DNA from: Bryobacterales bacterium
GTDB lineage: Bacteria; Acidobacteriota; Terriglobia; Bryobacterales; Bryobacteraceae
Direction: 5' to 3'
Assembly: GCA_003167495.1 (NCBI GenBank)
Contig: PMSX01000324.1
Span: forward strand, 1 to 52,878
Length of the DNA stretch: 52,878 nt
Shown in pieces: positions 7,278 through 16,302 of the stretch (its first letter is position 1; every line of letters begins with the position of its first letter). Below the pieces are notes generated by a model. It worked only from the letters and a program-made list of their open reading frames with translations, had not been told where the DNA came from and did no database searches. The translations under genes and the position numbers were made by a program.

Positions 7278-7721
7278 ATGCGATCCGTCTCTTCTCAGCG
7301 CGCTCCCTCGGACGCCCTTATTCTTCTCGTAGACGATAACAGCGATGGTGTCATCGCCCGCCGTTCCGTTCTGGAAGAGTTGGGATATCAGGTTGTCACA
7401 GCCGGTTGTGGCTTAGACGCTCTGCATTTGCACGAGGAACGCAATCTCGATTTGGTCATCACGGACTATCGCATGTCTCCCATGGATGGACTGGAGTTGA
7501 TTGCAAACCTACGCAAGCGCGGATTTCAGAAGCCGATTATTCTGCTGAGCGGTTTCGCTGAAACGCTCGGCATGCGGTCTGAGAACACTGGCGCCGATGT
7601 GGTGATTCAGAAGAGTTCGAACGAGGTTGCGAACCTAGTCCGGTATACGAGGCGATTGCTCACTCCCAAGAAGCCCGCAGGTACGCAATCACACACTCGC
7701 AGTACTAGCGAAGTCTCATAA
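7278..7721 (+). CDS. Single-domain response regulator receiver protein
   Basis: I prefer the ATG at 7278, with GAGAAG upstream, over a GTG 48 bases earlier. The 147-residue product is a lone REC domain: acidic pair at Asp19/Asp20 (LLVDDN), phosphoacceptor Asp63 in LVITDYRM, a Ser of the switch region in ILLSG, and the conserved Lys in VVIQKSSN. There is no output domain; the last 25 residues are a basic, disordered tail. Such proteins relay phosphate in phosphorelays or act by protein contact. No kinase is adjacent, so its partner is not visible here. Confidence 0.85.
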   Translation: MRSVSSQRAPSDALILLVDDNSDGVIARRSVLEELGYQVVTAGCGLDALHLHEERNLDLVITDYRMSPMDGLELIANLRKRGFQKPIILLSGFAETLGMRSENTGADVVIQKSSNEVANLVRYTRRLLTPKKPAGTQSHTRSTSEVS

Positions 7722-7732
7722 CCAAAGTCTCG

Positions 7733-8395
7733 TCAGTACTTCTGCACGATGATTTTCGTAAAGCCGGCGTTGCGAAGGGAATCGCGAGTCGTCGACAAAT
7801 CGCTAGTGTCGCGTAGGGGCCCAATCAGCACGCGATACACGTTAGTCCCCGCTTTGGCGACCGCGTGTGCGCGAAACCCTTTCTTGCTGAGTGCGGCGGC
7901 CAGACCGTTTGCCTCTGTGTGACCCATAGCGCCCACTTGCAGGAACGTCTGACCGCTCTGCGGTCCGGCAAATGTCGAGTCAGCCTTGGCGTGAGCCGGC
8001 GTGAGCTTCGAGGCTGACGACTTCACTGAAGCTGGTTGGTCTTCGGCGGCGGGTTCCTGCTTTGGCGTGCCTAAAGGAGTTTCTTCCTTGGCGGGAGCCG
8101 GCACGGGTTCCGCGGGCGGCGGTTGCACGGTGTGCGGTTGCTCGGAGGCCGGTTGATCGGCGTTGTCGCTGGCCGGCGGCAGGGCGTGAGTTTCCAAGCT
8201 TGTCGCAGTCTGGCCGGCAGTCGGATCTGTGGCCGATGGTGTTGCCGCGGCAGGTCTCTTATCGGACGAGTTGCGGCCAACCATGTAGCCGCCGGTGAAC
8301 GCAATGCCCAGCAAGACCGCTAGCACGAAGAAAATAGCCAGCAGATGCCTGTTGCCAAGCAGTATCTCTGTTTCGTTTTCGCTGGTTGAAGACAT
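7733..8395 (-). CDS. SPOR domain-containing membrane protein
   Basis: This 220-residue protein has a short cytoplasmic N-terminus, one TM helix (about 18-40, HLLAIFFVLAVLLGIAFTGGYMVG), a long Pro/Ala/Glu-rich periplasmic linker (about 45-145) and a C-terminal SPOR domain (about 148-220: TFLQVGAMGHTEANGLAAAL...VYRVLIGPL). SPOR domains bind septal peptidoglycan stripped of stem peptides, so the protein probably localises to the division site, like FtsN/DedD. It lacks any enzymatic domain. It is convergent with the receiver gene, 11 bases apart, and divergent from the YVTN operon. Confidence 0.85.
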   Translation of the reverse strand: MSSTSENETEILLGNRHLLAIFFVLAVLLGIAFTGGYMVGRNSSDKRPAAATPSATDPTAGQTATSLETHALPPASDNADQPASEQPHTVQPPPAEPVPAPAKEETPLGTPKQEPAAEDQPASVKSSASKLTPAHAKADSTFAGPQSGQTFLQVGAMGHTEANGLAAALSKKGFRAHAVAKAGTNVYRVLIGPLRDTSDLSTTRDSLRNAGFTKIIVQKY

Positions 8396-8407
8396 TTCTA
8401 CCTAGAA

Positions 8408-8435
8408 TTGTACTGAACTAATCATCCTCTATAAA
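8408..8435 (+). promoter_or_regulatory. Sigma-70-type promoter of the YVTN operon
   Basis: TTGTAC (8408-8413), 16-base spacer, TATAAA (8430-8435), placing the start of transcription about 25 bases before the ATG at 8468. It sits in the divergent gap with the SPOR gene. Confidence 0.5.
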
Positions 8436-8467
8436 ATAGGACGCGCGCTACAGTACTTAAGTAAGCT

Positions 8468-9589
8468 ATGAAAACAAATTTTCGATACGTCTTCGCCGCC
8501 CTGGTTGGCGGCGCGAGCGTAGTCGCCCTCGCGTACGCGCAGAGTGCACTGCCGGGGATGCCACCCGTGCTGGATTCAAAGAACGTGTATTCCGCGACTG
8601 CCCCGGGGATGTTTTCGCCTGTGGTTGCGGGTTTCCCGTCACGTGTTTACGTACCCAATACGAAGAGTGACACCGTCGATGTCATCGATCCGGAGACATT
8701 CAAAATTGTCGACCATTTCGCTCTGCCAAAAAAAAACGGTAGGTTGATGGAGCCGCAGCATATCGTACCTTCGTGGGATTTGAAGAAGCTGTGGGTGGCG
8801 CAGGATTTGGGCGATCAACTAACGCTCATCGACCCCGCCACGGGTAAGAAAGGGGAAACCATCGCGGTTGATGATCCCTATAACATGTACTACACTCCCG
8901 ACGGCAAGTACGCTATCATCATGGCCGAGCGTGAGAAGCGCATTGATTTTCGTGATGCCCAGACCATGAAACTGGTGGCCCGGGTGCCCGTCAACTGTAA
9001 AGGAGTTAATCACGCCGACTTCACGCCCGATGGGCGGATCATGATTGCCACTTGCGAGTTTTCGAGCGAGTTGATCAAGGTGGATATTGTCGCCAAAAAA
9101 GTATTGGCCCATTTGCCGCTTGAGCCTAAAGGGATGCCGCAGGACTGCCGTCTCACACCCGACGGCAAGCATTTCCTGATTGCGAACATGGAAGCCGACG
9201 GTGTCCACGTAGTGGATGCTGAACCCTTTCACCAAGTGGCATTCATCAAGACGGGAAAGGGCGCGCACGGCATTTATTTCAGCCGCGATTTCAGGTTCGC
9301 CTATATCTCCAACCGTGGTGAAGGTTCTATCTCTCTGATTGACACGGCGACATTGAAATTGGATAGGAAGTGGACGATACCGGGCGGTGGAAGCCCCGAT
9401 ATGGGAGGTGTTTCGGCTGACGGCAAAACACTCTGGCTCTCGGGCCGCTACCACGGCGAAGTTTACGTCTTCGACACCTCTAACGGCAAGCTCCGCGCGC
9501 GCATCAAAGTGGGCGATGGGCCGCATGGTCTCTGTTTCTATCCACAGCCCGGGCGCTATTCGCTAGGTCACACGGGCAATCTCCGCTAA
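8468..9589 (+). CDS. YVTN-type beta-propeller exported protein
   Basis: A 373-residue protein with signal peptide (cleavage near AYAQS, residues 22-26). The rest consists of repeating propeller blades with the YVTN pattern: VYVPNTKSDTVDVIDPET, LWVAQDLGDQLTLIDPAT, AYISNRGEGSISLIDTAT, each starting with a beta strand and ending D-P/T-A-T. No haem or catalytic motif is seen. Such YncE-like proteins bind DNA, ligands or metal-reductase partners in the periplasm, and no specific role can be assigned. It is the first gene of an apparent operon with DinB and MFS genes (gap 4 bases to the next). Confidence 0.82.
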   Translation: MKTNFRYVFAALVGGASVVALAYAQSALPGMPPVLDSKNVYSATAPGMFSPVVAGFPSRVYVPNTKSDTVDVIDPETFKIVDHFALPKKNGRLMEPQHIVPSWDLKKLWVAQDLGDQLTLIDPATGKKGETIAVDDPYNMYYTPDGKYAIIMAEREKRIDFRDAQTMKLVARVPVNCKGVNHADFTPDGRIMIATCEFSSELIKVDIVAKKVLAHLPLEPKGMPQDCRLTPDGKHFLIANMEADGVHVVDAEPFHQVAFIKTGKGAHGIYFSRDFRFAYISNRGEGSISLIDTATLKLDRKWTIPGGGSPDMGGVSADGKTLWLSGRYHGEVYVFDTSNGKLRARIKVGDGPHGLCFYPQPGRYSLGHTGNLR

Positions 9590-9593
9590 GACA

Positions 9594-10088
9594 GTGAACG
9601 TAGAACCATGGTTGCGGGGTCCGATAGCGGGCGTTCACCCGCTGGTGATGCCTGTGTTCTTCAGCTACGCGCAAGTTCGGGAGGATCTGCATAAACACAC
9701 GGCGAGTCTCTGCGATGAGTTGGTCTGGAAACCGATGGCCGGCAATTCGCTGGGCTTTCAACTCAAACATATTGCCGGCAGTGTAGACCGCATTACCACC
9801 TATCTTTTGGGCCAGCAGCTTGATGCCGGGCAGCTTGCATTTCTAGCACAGGAATTGCAGTCGACGGGCTCCTTAGCCGAGTTGCTGTCATTGGTTGAGC
9901 AAAGTTTGAACAAATCTCAAAGTCAACTCCAAACCGTCGACGCCGCCTCATTGTATGCGGCGCGCACGGTGGGCCGCCGCGCTCTACCCACTACCGTTAT
10001 TGGTTTGGTTGTTCATCTGGCCGAACACACCCAGCGCCATCTGGGACAGGCTATCACTATCGCAAAACTCCTGCGGCAGACCGGCTGA
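9594..10088 (+). CDS. DinB family protein
   Basis: The 164-residue product matches the four-helix DinB/YfiT fold, with candidate metal-binding His residues in LKHIAGSVDR (near 60) and HLAEHTQRHLGQA (near 141-150). Metal-bound DinB relatives include bacillithiol and mycothiol transferases, so a thiol-dependent detoxification role is possible but unproven. It starts with GTG at 4 bases after the YVTN stop and its stop overlaps the MFS start by one base (TGATG), which indicates translational coupling. Confidence 0.8.
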   Translation: MNVEPWLRGPIAGVHPLVMPVFFSYAQVREDLHKHTASLCDELVWKPMAGNSLGFQLKHIAGSVDRITTYLLGQQLDAGQLAFLAQELQSTGSLAELLSLVEQSLNKSQSQLQTVDAASLYAARTVGRRALPTTVIGLVVHLAEHTQRHLGQAITIAKLLRQTG

Positions 10089-11395
10089 TGGACGGCTTCG
10101 GAGGTCTTCTCGTTCGCAATCGGAACTACCGTTATACGTGGATGGGTCAGATTGTGAGTGAGGTGGGAGATCACTTCAACAACATCGCGGTGTTGAGTTT
10201 GGCGGTGGAAGAGACGCACAACGGATTCGCCGTGGCTGGATTGATGTTATCGCGCGCGATTCCGGCAGTACTGGCGGGTCCGCTGGCGGGCGTGATGCTC
10301 GACCGCTTTGACCGCCGCCGCATTATGATTGCCAGCGATTTGATCCGCGGGGTGATCGCGCTTGGATTTATCTACGCCATTGGACATCATCAAGTGTGGC
10401 TGCTGTATGTGCTGAGTGCCTTGCTGATGCTGGCCTCGCCGTTCTTCACAAGCGGCCGTTCGGCCATTTTGCCGTCCATTGCGACGAAGGATGAGCTGCA
10501 CACGGCGAATTCGCTCACGCAAACGACGGGTTGGTTGACGTTGACGGTGGGCGCTTACTTCGGCGGCACAACCGTGGCCAAGTTCGGTTACGAATTGGCG
10601 TTTTTGTTTAACTCGCTATCGTTTTTTATATCCGCGTATTGCATTTTCCAGTTGCGGCAGCCAAGCGGGCACTTTCGTGCGCAGCAGTTCCGTGCACAAG
10701 ACACCTTTCTGAATGAAACCAAAGTGGCGCGTCCTTGGCATGAATATCGCGAAGGCTTGAGCTATATGGCCAAGACTCCGCTGATTCTCGGCATTGCCCT
10801 GATTGCGGTAGGTTGGGCGAGCGGCGGTGGCGCGGCTCAAGTGCTGTTTACTCTTTTCAGTGAGCTGGTTTTCAAGCGTGGTCCGCAAGGATTGGGGCAA
10901 TTGTGGGGAACCGCGGGTATAGGTTTGCTGGTGGGAGGTTTCATCGGTAACCTTCTTGGGAAACGCATTGGCTTCGAAGCGTACAAAAAGACTGTCTTTT
11001 TCTGCTATCTCTTACACGGCGGCGCCTATGTCGCGTTCAGTCAAATGGGAGACTGGGGTTGGGCGTTGTTCTTTATGGGAGTCTCGCGCGGAGCGGTTGC
11101 CGTCAGTTCTTTGCTGAACTGGTCGAATCTGATGAGGCACGTGGATGATAGGTTTCGCGGGCGAGTCTTTTCGACGATTGAGACGATGAACTGGTCAACG
11201 ATGATGTTGTCGATGCTGGCGGCGGGATTGGCCTCTCAGCACCATAGTGTGCGAATGATAGGAGCGGTGTCGGGATTGCTGAGTTCATCGACGGCGATTT
11301 TCTGGGGATGGGCGAATTGGACAGGCAAGTTGCCCGAGCCGGCAGTGTCGGAGGATGATGTCGCGGTGGAGATTCATGGTGATCCGACCGGGTAA
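10088..11395 (+). CDS. MFS transporter (EntS-like exporter family)
   Basis: A 435-residue integral membrane protein with about twelve hydrophobic segments. The loop between TM2 and TM3 carries the MFS signature as GVMLDRFDRRRIM (near residues 60-72). This arrangement resembles the EntS/MFS_3 branch, whose members export siderophores or drugs. A central cytoplasmic loop (RAQQFRAQDTFLNETKVARPW) divides the two six-helix halves. It is the last gene in the YVTN-DinB-MFS operon. The substrate is not predictable; no siderophore genes are nearby. Confidence 0.87.
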   Translation: MDGFGGLLVRNRNYRYTWMGQIVSEVGDHFNNIAVLSLAVEETHNGFAVAGLMLSRAIPAVLAGPLAGVMLDRFDRRRIMIASDLIRGVIALGFIYAIGHHQVWLLYVLSALLMLASPFFTSGRSAILPSIATKDELHTANSLTQTTGWLTLTVGAYFGGTTVAKFGYELAFLFNSLSFFISAYCIFQLRQPSGHFRAQQFRAQDTFLNETKVARPWHEYREGLSYMAKTPLILGIALIAVGWASGGGAAQVLFTLFSELVFKRGPQGLGQLWGTAGIGLLVGGFIGNLLGKRIGFEAYKKTVFFCYLLHGGAYVAFSQMGDWGWALFFMGVSRGAVAVSSLLNWSNLMRHVDDRFRGRVFSTIETMNWSTMMLSMLAAGLASQHHSVRMIGAVSGLLSSSTAIFWGWANWTGKLPEPAVSEDDVAVEIHGDPTG

Positions 11396-11419
11396 ATGAA
11401 TGGCGACCGATCGTCATTG

Positions 11420-11444
11420 TGACATCATCCGTGATGTGATATCA
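11420..11444 (+). promoter_or_regulatory. Imperfect palindromes, candidate toxin-antitoxin operator
   Basis: TGACATCA (11420-11427) and TGATGTGA (11432-11439) are inverted with one mismatch around TCCG, and overlap a perfect palindrome TGATATCA (11437-11444). They lie 8-33 bases before the TTG start of the PIN toxin gene, where a ribbon-helix-helix antitoxin would be expected to bind for autorepression. Inference from position and symmetry. Confidence 0.4.
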
Positions 11445-11452
11445 TAAATCGT

Positions 11453-11875
11453 TTGAGGCTGGTTCTCGATACCGATGTCGTCGTTGCCGCTTTGCGTAGT
11501 CCCAAAGGCGCATCGGCGGCGTTATTGAAGCAGATCGATCAAGGGTTAGTAACGCTGTTACTTAGTATTTCGTTGGCGCTCGAATATGAGGCGACCTGCC
11601 ATCTGGCGGAGCATCGGCTGGCTAGCGGCTTGAGTGAGGATGAAGTTGACGTATTTTTGAACACCTTGATCAGCTTTGTTGAACCAGTGAACATTCGTTT
11701 CTTGTGGAGACCGCAACTCCGTGACCCGGGAGATGAGATTGTTTTAGAGACGGCGGTTAGCGGGCAAGCTGCGGCGATTGTTAGTTTCAACCGCCGGGAT
11801 TTTGGTTCGGCACCGAAATCGTTTGGTATTAAAGTGCTTCTCCCCGGTGAGGCACTAGCGAGGACAAGACTATGA
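11453..11875 (+). CDS. PIN-domain toxin, PIN_3 type
   Basis: A 140-residue PIN domain with acidic metal-binding residues: Asp6 in LVLDTDV, Glu44/Glu46 in LEYEA, the DPGDE cluster near 92-96, and Asn/Asp in SFNRRDF near 112-117. PIN toxins are Mg-dependent RNases. It uses a TTG start, supported by the fixed N-terminus MRLVLDTD of the family. The stop overlaps the downstream antitoxin start (ATGA). The toxin precedes the antitoxin, the reverse of the usual VapBC order but common for this PIN subfamily. Confidence 0.82.
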   Translation: MRLVLDTDVVVAALRSPKGASAALLKQIDQGLVTLLLSISLALEYEATCHLAEHRLASGLSEDEVDVFLNTLISFVEPVNIRFLWRPQLRDPGDEIVLETAVSGQAAAIVSFNRRDFGSAPKSFGIKVLLPGEALARTRL

Positions 11876-12120
11876 CGACTAAGACAAGCACTTATCCGCT
11901 TCGCCTCCCTGTTTCGCTCAAAGGAGCGCTGGAGAAGCTGAGCAAACAGGATGGAACCAGCATCAATCAATTTGTCGTGACTGCGGTGGCTGAAAAGATT
12001 TCGGCTCTGAATACGGCGGAGTTCTTTGAGGAACGGCGCGGAAAAGCGGATCGCAAGGCATTCAGGCGCATTCTAAGCCGCAAGGGTGGCGAAGCGCCGC
12101 GCGCTGGAGATGAGTTGTAA
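11872..12120 (+). CDS. Ribbon-helix-helix antitoxin (HicB/Arc-like)
   Basis: An 82-residue protein whose N-terminal half (TYPLRLPVSLKGALEKLSKQDGTSINQFVVTAVAEKIS) fits a ribbon-helix-helix: one beta strand with LRLP, then two helices. The C-terminal half is charged and probably wraps the toxin (FFEERRGKADRKAFRRILSRKGG). It overlaps the PIN toxin gene by 4 bases, so the two are co-translated. It should bind the palindromes ahead of the operon and neutralise the PIN RNase. Confidence 0.78.
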   Translation: MTTKTSTYPLRLPVSLKGALEKLSKQDGTSINQFVVTAVAEKISALNTAEFFEERRGKADRKAFRRILSRKGGEAPRAGDEL

Positions 12121-12251
12121 GCGCCCCTCCACGCTAGGAAATTTCGCTATCTGTCTGCATGCGATCTCGCGCCACCGCGCGATTTTATCGCAGCGTTCGG
12201 TTTCTTGGATAGCGTGTCTCTGTCTGTGCTTGCCGTCGTAGCATGTAAGAC

Positions 12252-13232
12252 GTGGCCACCATTACTCTGGAAGAGCACTTCACAACACCGGAATTTCGGA
12301 AAGCAACAGGCCAAACTCATGAGCCAAACGCGCGGATGCAAGAGCTGACCCGCCGCCTCTTGGATATCGGAGAGGACCGCATCGCCGACATGGATGCCGC
12401 CAAAATCGACATGCAGGTGCTGTCCCTCTCTAGCTCCGGTCTCGACAAACTGCCGGCGGCAACGGCCACGCCACTCGTGCACGACATCAACGATCAACTC
12501 GCTGCCGCTGTCGCAGCTCATCCAACTCGTTTTGCCGCATTTGCCACGCTAGCTCTACACGAGCCCGAAAAAGCGGCTCTGGAATTAGAGCGTTGCACTA
12601 AACAGCTTAAGTTCAAAGGCCTGATCGTGATGGGTTCATTGAACGGGGTTTTTCTCGATGACTCGCGCTTCACGCCAATCTTTGAAGCCATCCAGACGCT
12701 CGACGTTCCCATTTACGTCCACCCCGGTCTTCCGCCGAAAGCCGTGGCCGATGTTTATTTCAGCGGATTGCCCCACAACATTGGGTTCGCCCTCTCCATG
12801 GCCGGTTTCGGATGGCATGCCGAGACCGGCCTGCACTGTCTCCGCCTCATGCTTTCCGGCGTCTTTGACCGTTTTCCCAAACTCAAAGTCATCGTCGGTC
12901 ATATGGGTGACCACTTGCCGTTCAACATCGCGCGCGCGGATCGAGTCTTCGGTAATGTTGCCGGCGAGGGCGGTACCTCCCCGTTTCAGCGAAGGATCAT
13001 CGACTATTTCCGCGAAAACTTTTACATCACCACCAGCGGCTACTTTGACATTCCGCCATTTATTTGTGCCCGTGACATTATTGGCACAGACCGCATCCTC
13101 TTTTCCGTCGATTACCCGTATGCATCGAACGCCGACGGGCGCAAATTTCTCGACTCCCTTCCCGTCGGTCCTGAAGATCTTGAAAAGATATCGCACGGCA
13201 ACGCAAAACGTATATTGAAGTTATACTCTTAG
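12252..13232 (+). CDS. Amidohydrolase family protein (ACMSD/gamma-resorcylate decarboxylase-like)
   Basis: This 326-residue TIM-barrel enzyme belongs to the amidohydrolase_2 branch. The first metal site reads LEEHF (residues 6-10) in place of the usual DxHxH, as in decarboxylases of this group. The others are YVHPGLPPK (near 155-160), GHMGDHLPF (near 218-226) and the Asp in FSVDYPYAS (near 283). Known relatives decarboxylate aromatic acids or hydrolyse lactones with zinc or manganese. The start is GTG. It stands alone, convergent with the ADOP gene; substrate unknown. Confidence 0.83.
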   Translation: MATITLEEHFTTPEFRKATGQTHEPNARMQELTRRLLDIGEDRIADMDAAKIDMQVLSLSSSGLDKLPAATATPLVHDINDQLAAAVAAHPTRFAAFATLALHEPEKAALELERCTKQLKFKGLIVMGSLNGVFLDDSRFTPIFEAIQTLDVPIYVHPGLPPKAVADVYFSGLPHNIGFALSMAGFGWHAETGLHCLRLMLSGVFDRFPKLKVIVGHMGDHLPFNIARADRVFGNVAGEGGTSPFQRRIIDYFRENFYITTSGYFDIPPFICARDIIGTDRILFSVDYPYASNADGRKFLDSLPVGPEDLEKISHGNAKRILKLYS

Positions 13233-13260
13233 TAACTCGAGTAATTCGACGTGCGACCCG

Positions 13261-15762
13261 TCACTCATATCTCAGCGCAAGCATTGGATCCACCTGCAAC
13301 GCCCGCCTGGCGGGCAACAAGGCCGCCAGACCGGCTGCGATGGCGAAAGCGACCACCGCGCCAGCGTAGGCGGCAGGATCAAAATTGCTGAGACCGTACA
13401 ATTCCTGCCGCAAGATTTGCGACAACGCCGCCGCGCCGCCTATGCCAACTAACAACCCGACAACAATTGGACTGGCAAACTGGCGCAGGACCACGGAAAG
13501 CACTTGCGACGGCTGCGCGCCCAGCGCCATGCGAATGCCGATTTCCTTGGTCCGTTGCGATACCGCGTACGTTACGAGACCAACAATCCCAAGACACGCT
13601 AAGAGTAAGGCGACAGCACCGAGTACGCTCACGGTAAGCGCCGCGTAACGGGCTTGCGCTACTTTGTTGTTGAAAGAGCTCCTCAGTAAGTGAATCTCCG
13701 GAAAGCGCCGCGGATCAATCGATTTGGACACGGAGGCAACGATAGGAACCAGCGGTTCCGCAGGACCTGCCGTCCTGATCAGTACAACCATGGCTGGCAG
13801 CAGATCTTCCTGCGCTAGACGATACGCCTCTACCGCATCTGAGTCTTCGGGTGAAACGAGCCGCGCATTCCCAACAACTCCCACAACAATATCTTTCGTG
13901 TCCGAGAACCGCTTGCCGATCGGATTCTCTCCGGGCCACTCCGCTCGGGCTAATGATTCGCTCACGACGATCTCCCGTTTGTCGCCCCGCTCTAGAGCGC
14001 GCCCGCGCAGCACCGGTATAGCCATCGTTTGAAAAAACTGAGGGTCGACATTGTTGAAGTGAATATTGACCGCCTTTCCATCTACGCGTGTTTTAACCAC
14101 CGACCAGCGATTCCCTAAAGGTGGATTCGACGCCATCGACATAGACAGAATTCCTGGCATGTTACCGAGCCGAGCGTGGAGACTATCCAGATAAGCTCGC
14201 GCCTCTTTAGGCGAAGCACTTCCCGGACCCGGGTCGAACGCGATGACGCGTTCGTATTCAAAACCTGGAGACGTGGACATGGCTTGATTGAGAGCCCGAA
14301 TCAAAAGGCCCGAAACAATCAGCAGTACACAACTCGTGGCAACCTGTGCTCCAATCAAAATCTGCCGTATGGTGGTGGTGCGGTAACGTTGGCGGGCGAC
14401 ATGCCATGCCGGTGTCAGCGCAAATAGAATCACCGCCGCAAGGCCGATGCCCGCTGCAAAGAGAATCACTCGCCCATCGGGCATGGGATTGAGCCATGCG
14501 GGCAAATCGGCCCAGACAATCAGGCTGCGGAGCCCAAGGTATCCGGCCATCAACCCGGCCATCAATCCCAGGAATGCCAGCAGCAGGCTTTCGGTCAGCA
14601 ATTGCCGGATGAGACGGCCTCGGCCAGCCCCTACGGCGGAACGAATGGAAAATTCGCGTTCGCGCGCCACTCCTCGCGCGAGCAGCAAACCACCGAGGGT
14701 CACGCATGCGGCAACAAGAATGAGAGTGCCTAGCGCACTCGCTATAGCAAGAACCGGGTACATCTCCGCGCGGACTGTCACGGCGAAACCGCCTGGCCGG
14801 CTCGGTAGAGTCTCCTTCTCCCAAATATCTTTCGGGTGTTCTACCCGTAGTTGCGCAGCCAACGAAGCAAGTTCCTGTTCCGCAATTCTGGGTGTCAAGC
14901 CAGAACGAAGCCGCCCCCACATCTGAACGTTGATGCCTTTTTCCGAGAAGGCTGCGAGGTCTTGACCGGCTACAAAATAGGGCTCCTGAACGATGGGGAC
15001 GGAAAGCTTCGGTGGTTCCAATCCGAGGCCGCTGAAGTCATTCGACAAAACGCCGACAATGGTAGCCGGCTTCTTGTTCAGCAGGATCGTCTTTCCAACT
15101 ATAGATGGATCTGCGCCAAAGCGGCTTCGCCAAATGCCGTAGCTAAGAACGACCACAGGTGCCGCACCCTGCGCTTCATCCAGGGCTGGTGAAAGCAGTC
15201 GGCCCAGTTTGGGCACAGCACCGAGTTCATTGAAAAAGTTGGCTGTGAGAAAGCTGGCGTTGATGGGCTCTTCTTCCTGGCCCACCGTCAGCCGGCCGAA
15301 GCTTTCCGCCAAGACAGCGCTCAGTGTCTTGGAATGTTCGGAATAGAAAGCCACTTCAGGATAGGCGAAATTATCGGCGAAGTTGCCGGGCGACTCACGT
15401 TGGAACTGCAGCAGAGTCGCAGGATCACGCACAGGCAACGGGCGAAGTACCATCAGATTGAAGAATCCGAACGCGGCAACGTTGATGCCAATGCCGAGCG
15501 CTAGCATGGCTATGGCGGTCAGCGTAAATCCGGGCGAGTGTTGTAACATGCGAGCGGCGTAGCGAAGATCCTGCAAGAAGCTATCGATCCAAACCCAGCC
15601 CCACTCATCGCGCGCTTCTTCACGCAGACGCAGCGCGTTCCCAAAGTTTCGATTCCCTTCCCGCGCCGCCATTTCGCGGTGAAACTCCATATCGTTCGCA
15701 AGCTCCTGGTCGAAGCGGCGGTGGTTCAGCAAATAGCGCAGACGGCGAATCAGGTTTTTCAT
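13261..15762 (-). CDS. ADOP-type ABC transporter permease (duplicated MacB/FtsX)
   Basis: An 833-residue membrane protein with the architecture typical of acidobacterial duplicated orphan permeases: an N-terminal soluble leader (MKNLIRRLRYLLNHRRFDQELANDMEFH region, starting at 1), a first MacB periplasmic core after a TM near 80-100, an FtsX block of three TMs around residues 340-450, a second TM and periplasmic core, and a C-terminal FtsX block (TKEIGIRMALGAQPSQVL near 720-737). No ATPase gene is nearby. Function is unknown; MacB-like permeases transmit mechanical work to the periplasm. It follows its PadR regulator at 17 bases and is surely co-transcribed. Confidence 0.92.
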   Translation of the reverse strand: MKNLIRRLRYLLNHRRFDQELANDMEFHREMAAREGNRNFGNALRLREEARDEWGWVWIDSFLQDLRYAARMLQHSPGFTLTAIAMLALGIGINVAAFGFFNLMVLRPLPVRDPATLLQFQRESPGNFADNFAYPEVAFYSEHSKTLSAVLAESFGRLTVGQEEEPINASFLTANFFNELGAVPKLGRLLSPALDEAQGAAPVVVLSYGIWRSRFGADPSIVGKTILLNKKPATIVGVLSNDFSGLGLEPPKLSVPIVQEPYFVAGQDLAAFSEKGINVQMWGRLRSGLTPRIAEQELASLAAQLRVEHPKDIWEKETLPSRPGGFAVTVRAEMYPVLAIASALGTLILVAACVTLGGLLLARGVAREREFSIRSAVGAGRGRLIRQLLTESLLLAFLGLMAGLMAGYLGLRSLIVWADLPAWLNPMPDGRVILFAAGIGLAAVILFALTPAWHVARQRYRTTTIRQILIGAQVATSCVLLIVSGLLIRALNQAMSTSPGFEYERVIAFDPGPGSASPKEARAYLDSLHARLGNMPGILSMSMASNPPLGNRWSVVKTRVDGKAVNIHFNNVDPQFFQTMAIPVLRGRALERGDKREIVVSESLARAEWPGENPIGKRFSDTKDIVVGVVGNARLVSPEDSDAVEAYRLAQEDLLPAMVVLIRTAGPAEPLVPIVASVSKSIDPRRFPEIHLLRSSFNNKVAQARYAALTVSVLGAVALLLACLGIVGLVTYAVSQRTKEIGIRMALGAQPSQVLSVVLRQFASPIVVGLLVGIGGAAALSQILRQELYGLSNFDPAAYAGAVVAFAIAAGLAALLPARRALQVDPMLALRYE

Positions 15763-15779
15763 TTGAGGATCTCTCTTAC

Positions 15780-16106
15780 TTACGCGGTGCGAAGGACGGA
15801 TTGAATTGCTCCGTGGACACGCTCATAATCTGCCAGTTGCGATTCGAGTTGCTCGCGCCCAGCGGGAGTGAGGCGGTAGAAACGTACTTTTCGGTTGGTT
15901 TCCGAGATGCCCCATTCGGAAGTGGCCCAACCTTGGAGGAGAAGTTTTTGCAGCGCCGGATAAAGCGCTCCTTCTTCTACTTTCAGCACTTCTGACGAGA
16001 GGCAATGAATACGCTGGGCAATTGCGTAGCCGTGGAAGGTTCCTGAGCGAAGAACTCGCAGGATGAGAAGAACAAGCGCGCCCGAAGGCATCTCAGCATT
16101 AGGCAT
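15780..16106 (-). CDS. PadR family transcriptional regulator
   Basis: The winged-helix PadR domain is clear: GALVLLILRVLRSGTFHGYAIAQRI, then VEEGALYPALQKLLLQGW (recognition helix and wing), WGISETNRKVRFYRLTPAGREQLE. I start it at 16106 (108 residues); an ATG 15 bases further in is possible, whereas an upstream extension to 16151 would cover the promoter. PadR-ADOP pairs are a standing arrangement in Acidobacteriota and the regulator probably represses its own operon. No Shine-Dalgarno is evident. Confidence 0.88.
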   Translation of the reverse strand: MPNAEMPSGALVLLILRVLRSGTFHGYAIAQRIHCLSSEVLKVEEGALYPALQKLLLQGWATSEWGISETNRKVRFYRLTPAGREQLESQLADYERVHGAIQSVLRTA

Positions 16107-16121
16107 AATAGCGTTATGGGT

Positions 16122-16151
16122 AGTGTAGACGCCACCGATATGCTGTGTCAA
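16122..16151 (-). promoter_or_regulatory. Promoter of the PadR-ADOP operon
   Basis: On the minus strand a consensus -35 TTGACA (16151-16146) is followed by an 18-base spacer and -10 TACACT (16127-16122). Initiation would fall near 16115, giving a leader of only about 9 bases before the ATG at 16106. The PadR protein probably binds here. Confidence 0.6.
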
Positions 16152-16216
16152 GTACTTCCCAGAAGTGCCCGTTCTGGCCGCCTCATTCCATTCGTATTTT
16201 TTATACTTTCATTCTC

Positions 16217-16245
16217 TTGCATAAAAAACGCTTCTAGGCTAATCT
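16217..16245 (+). promoter_or_regulatory. Promoter of the ilv leader
   Basis: TTGCAT (16217-16222), 17-base spacer, TAATCT (16240-16245). Initiation near 16252 would give about 50 bases before the leader peptide ATG at 16303. Confidence 0.5.
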
Positions 16246-16302
16246 ATCTTCATACGGTCTTGCCCGCTCTTACCGGAGTGGGCATCTCCGTTACTCCGTG
16301 AT

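Noticed and set aside
16116..16301. A 61-codon plus-strand frame upstream of ilvB
   Set aside because: It crosses the PadR and ilv promoters and has no domain or ribosome-binding site.
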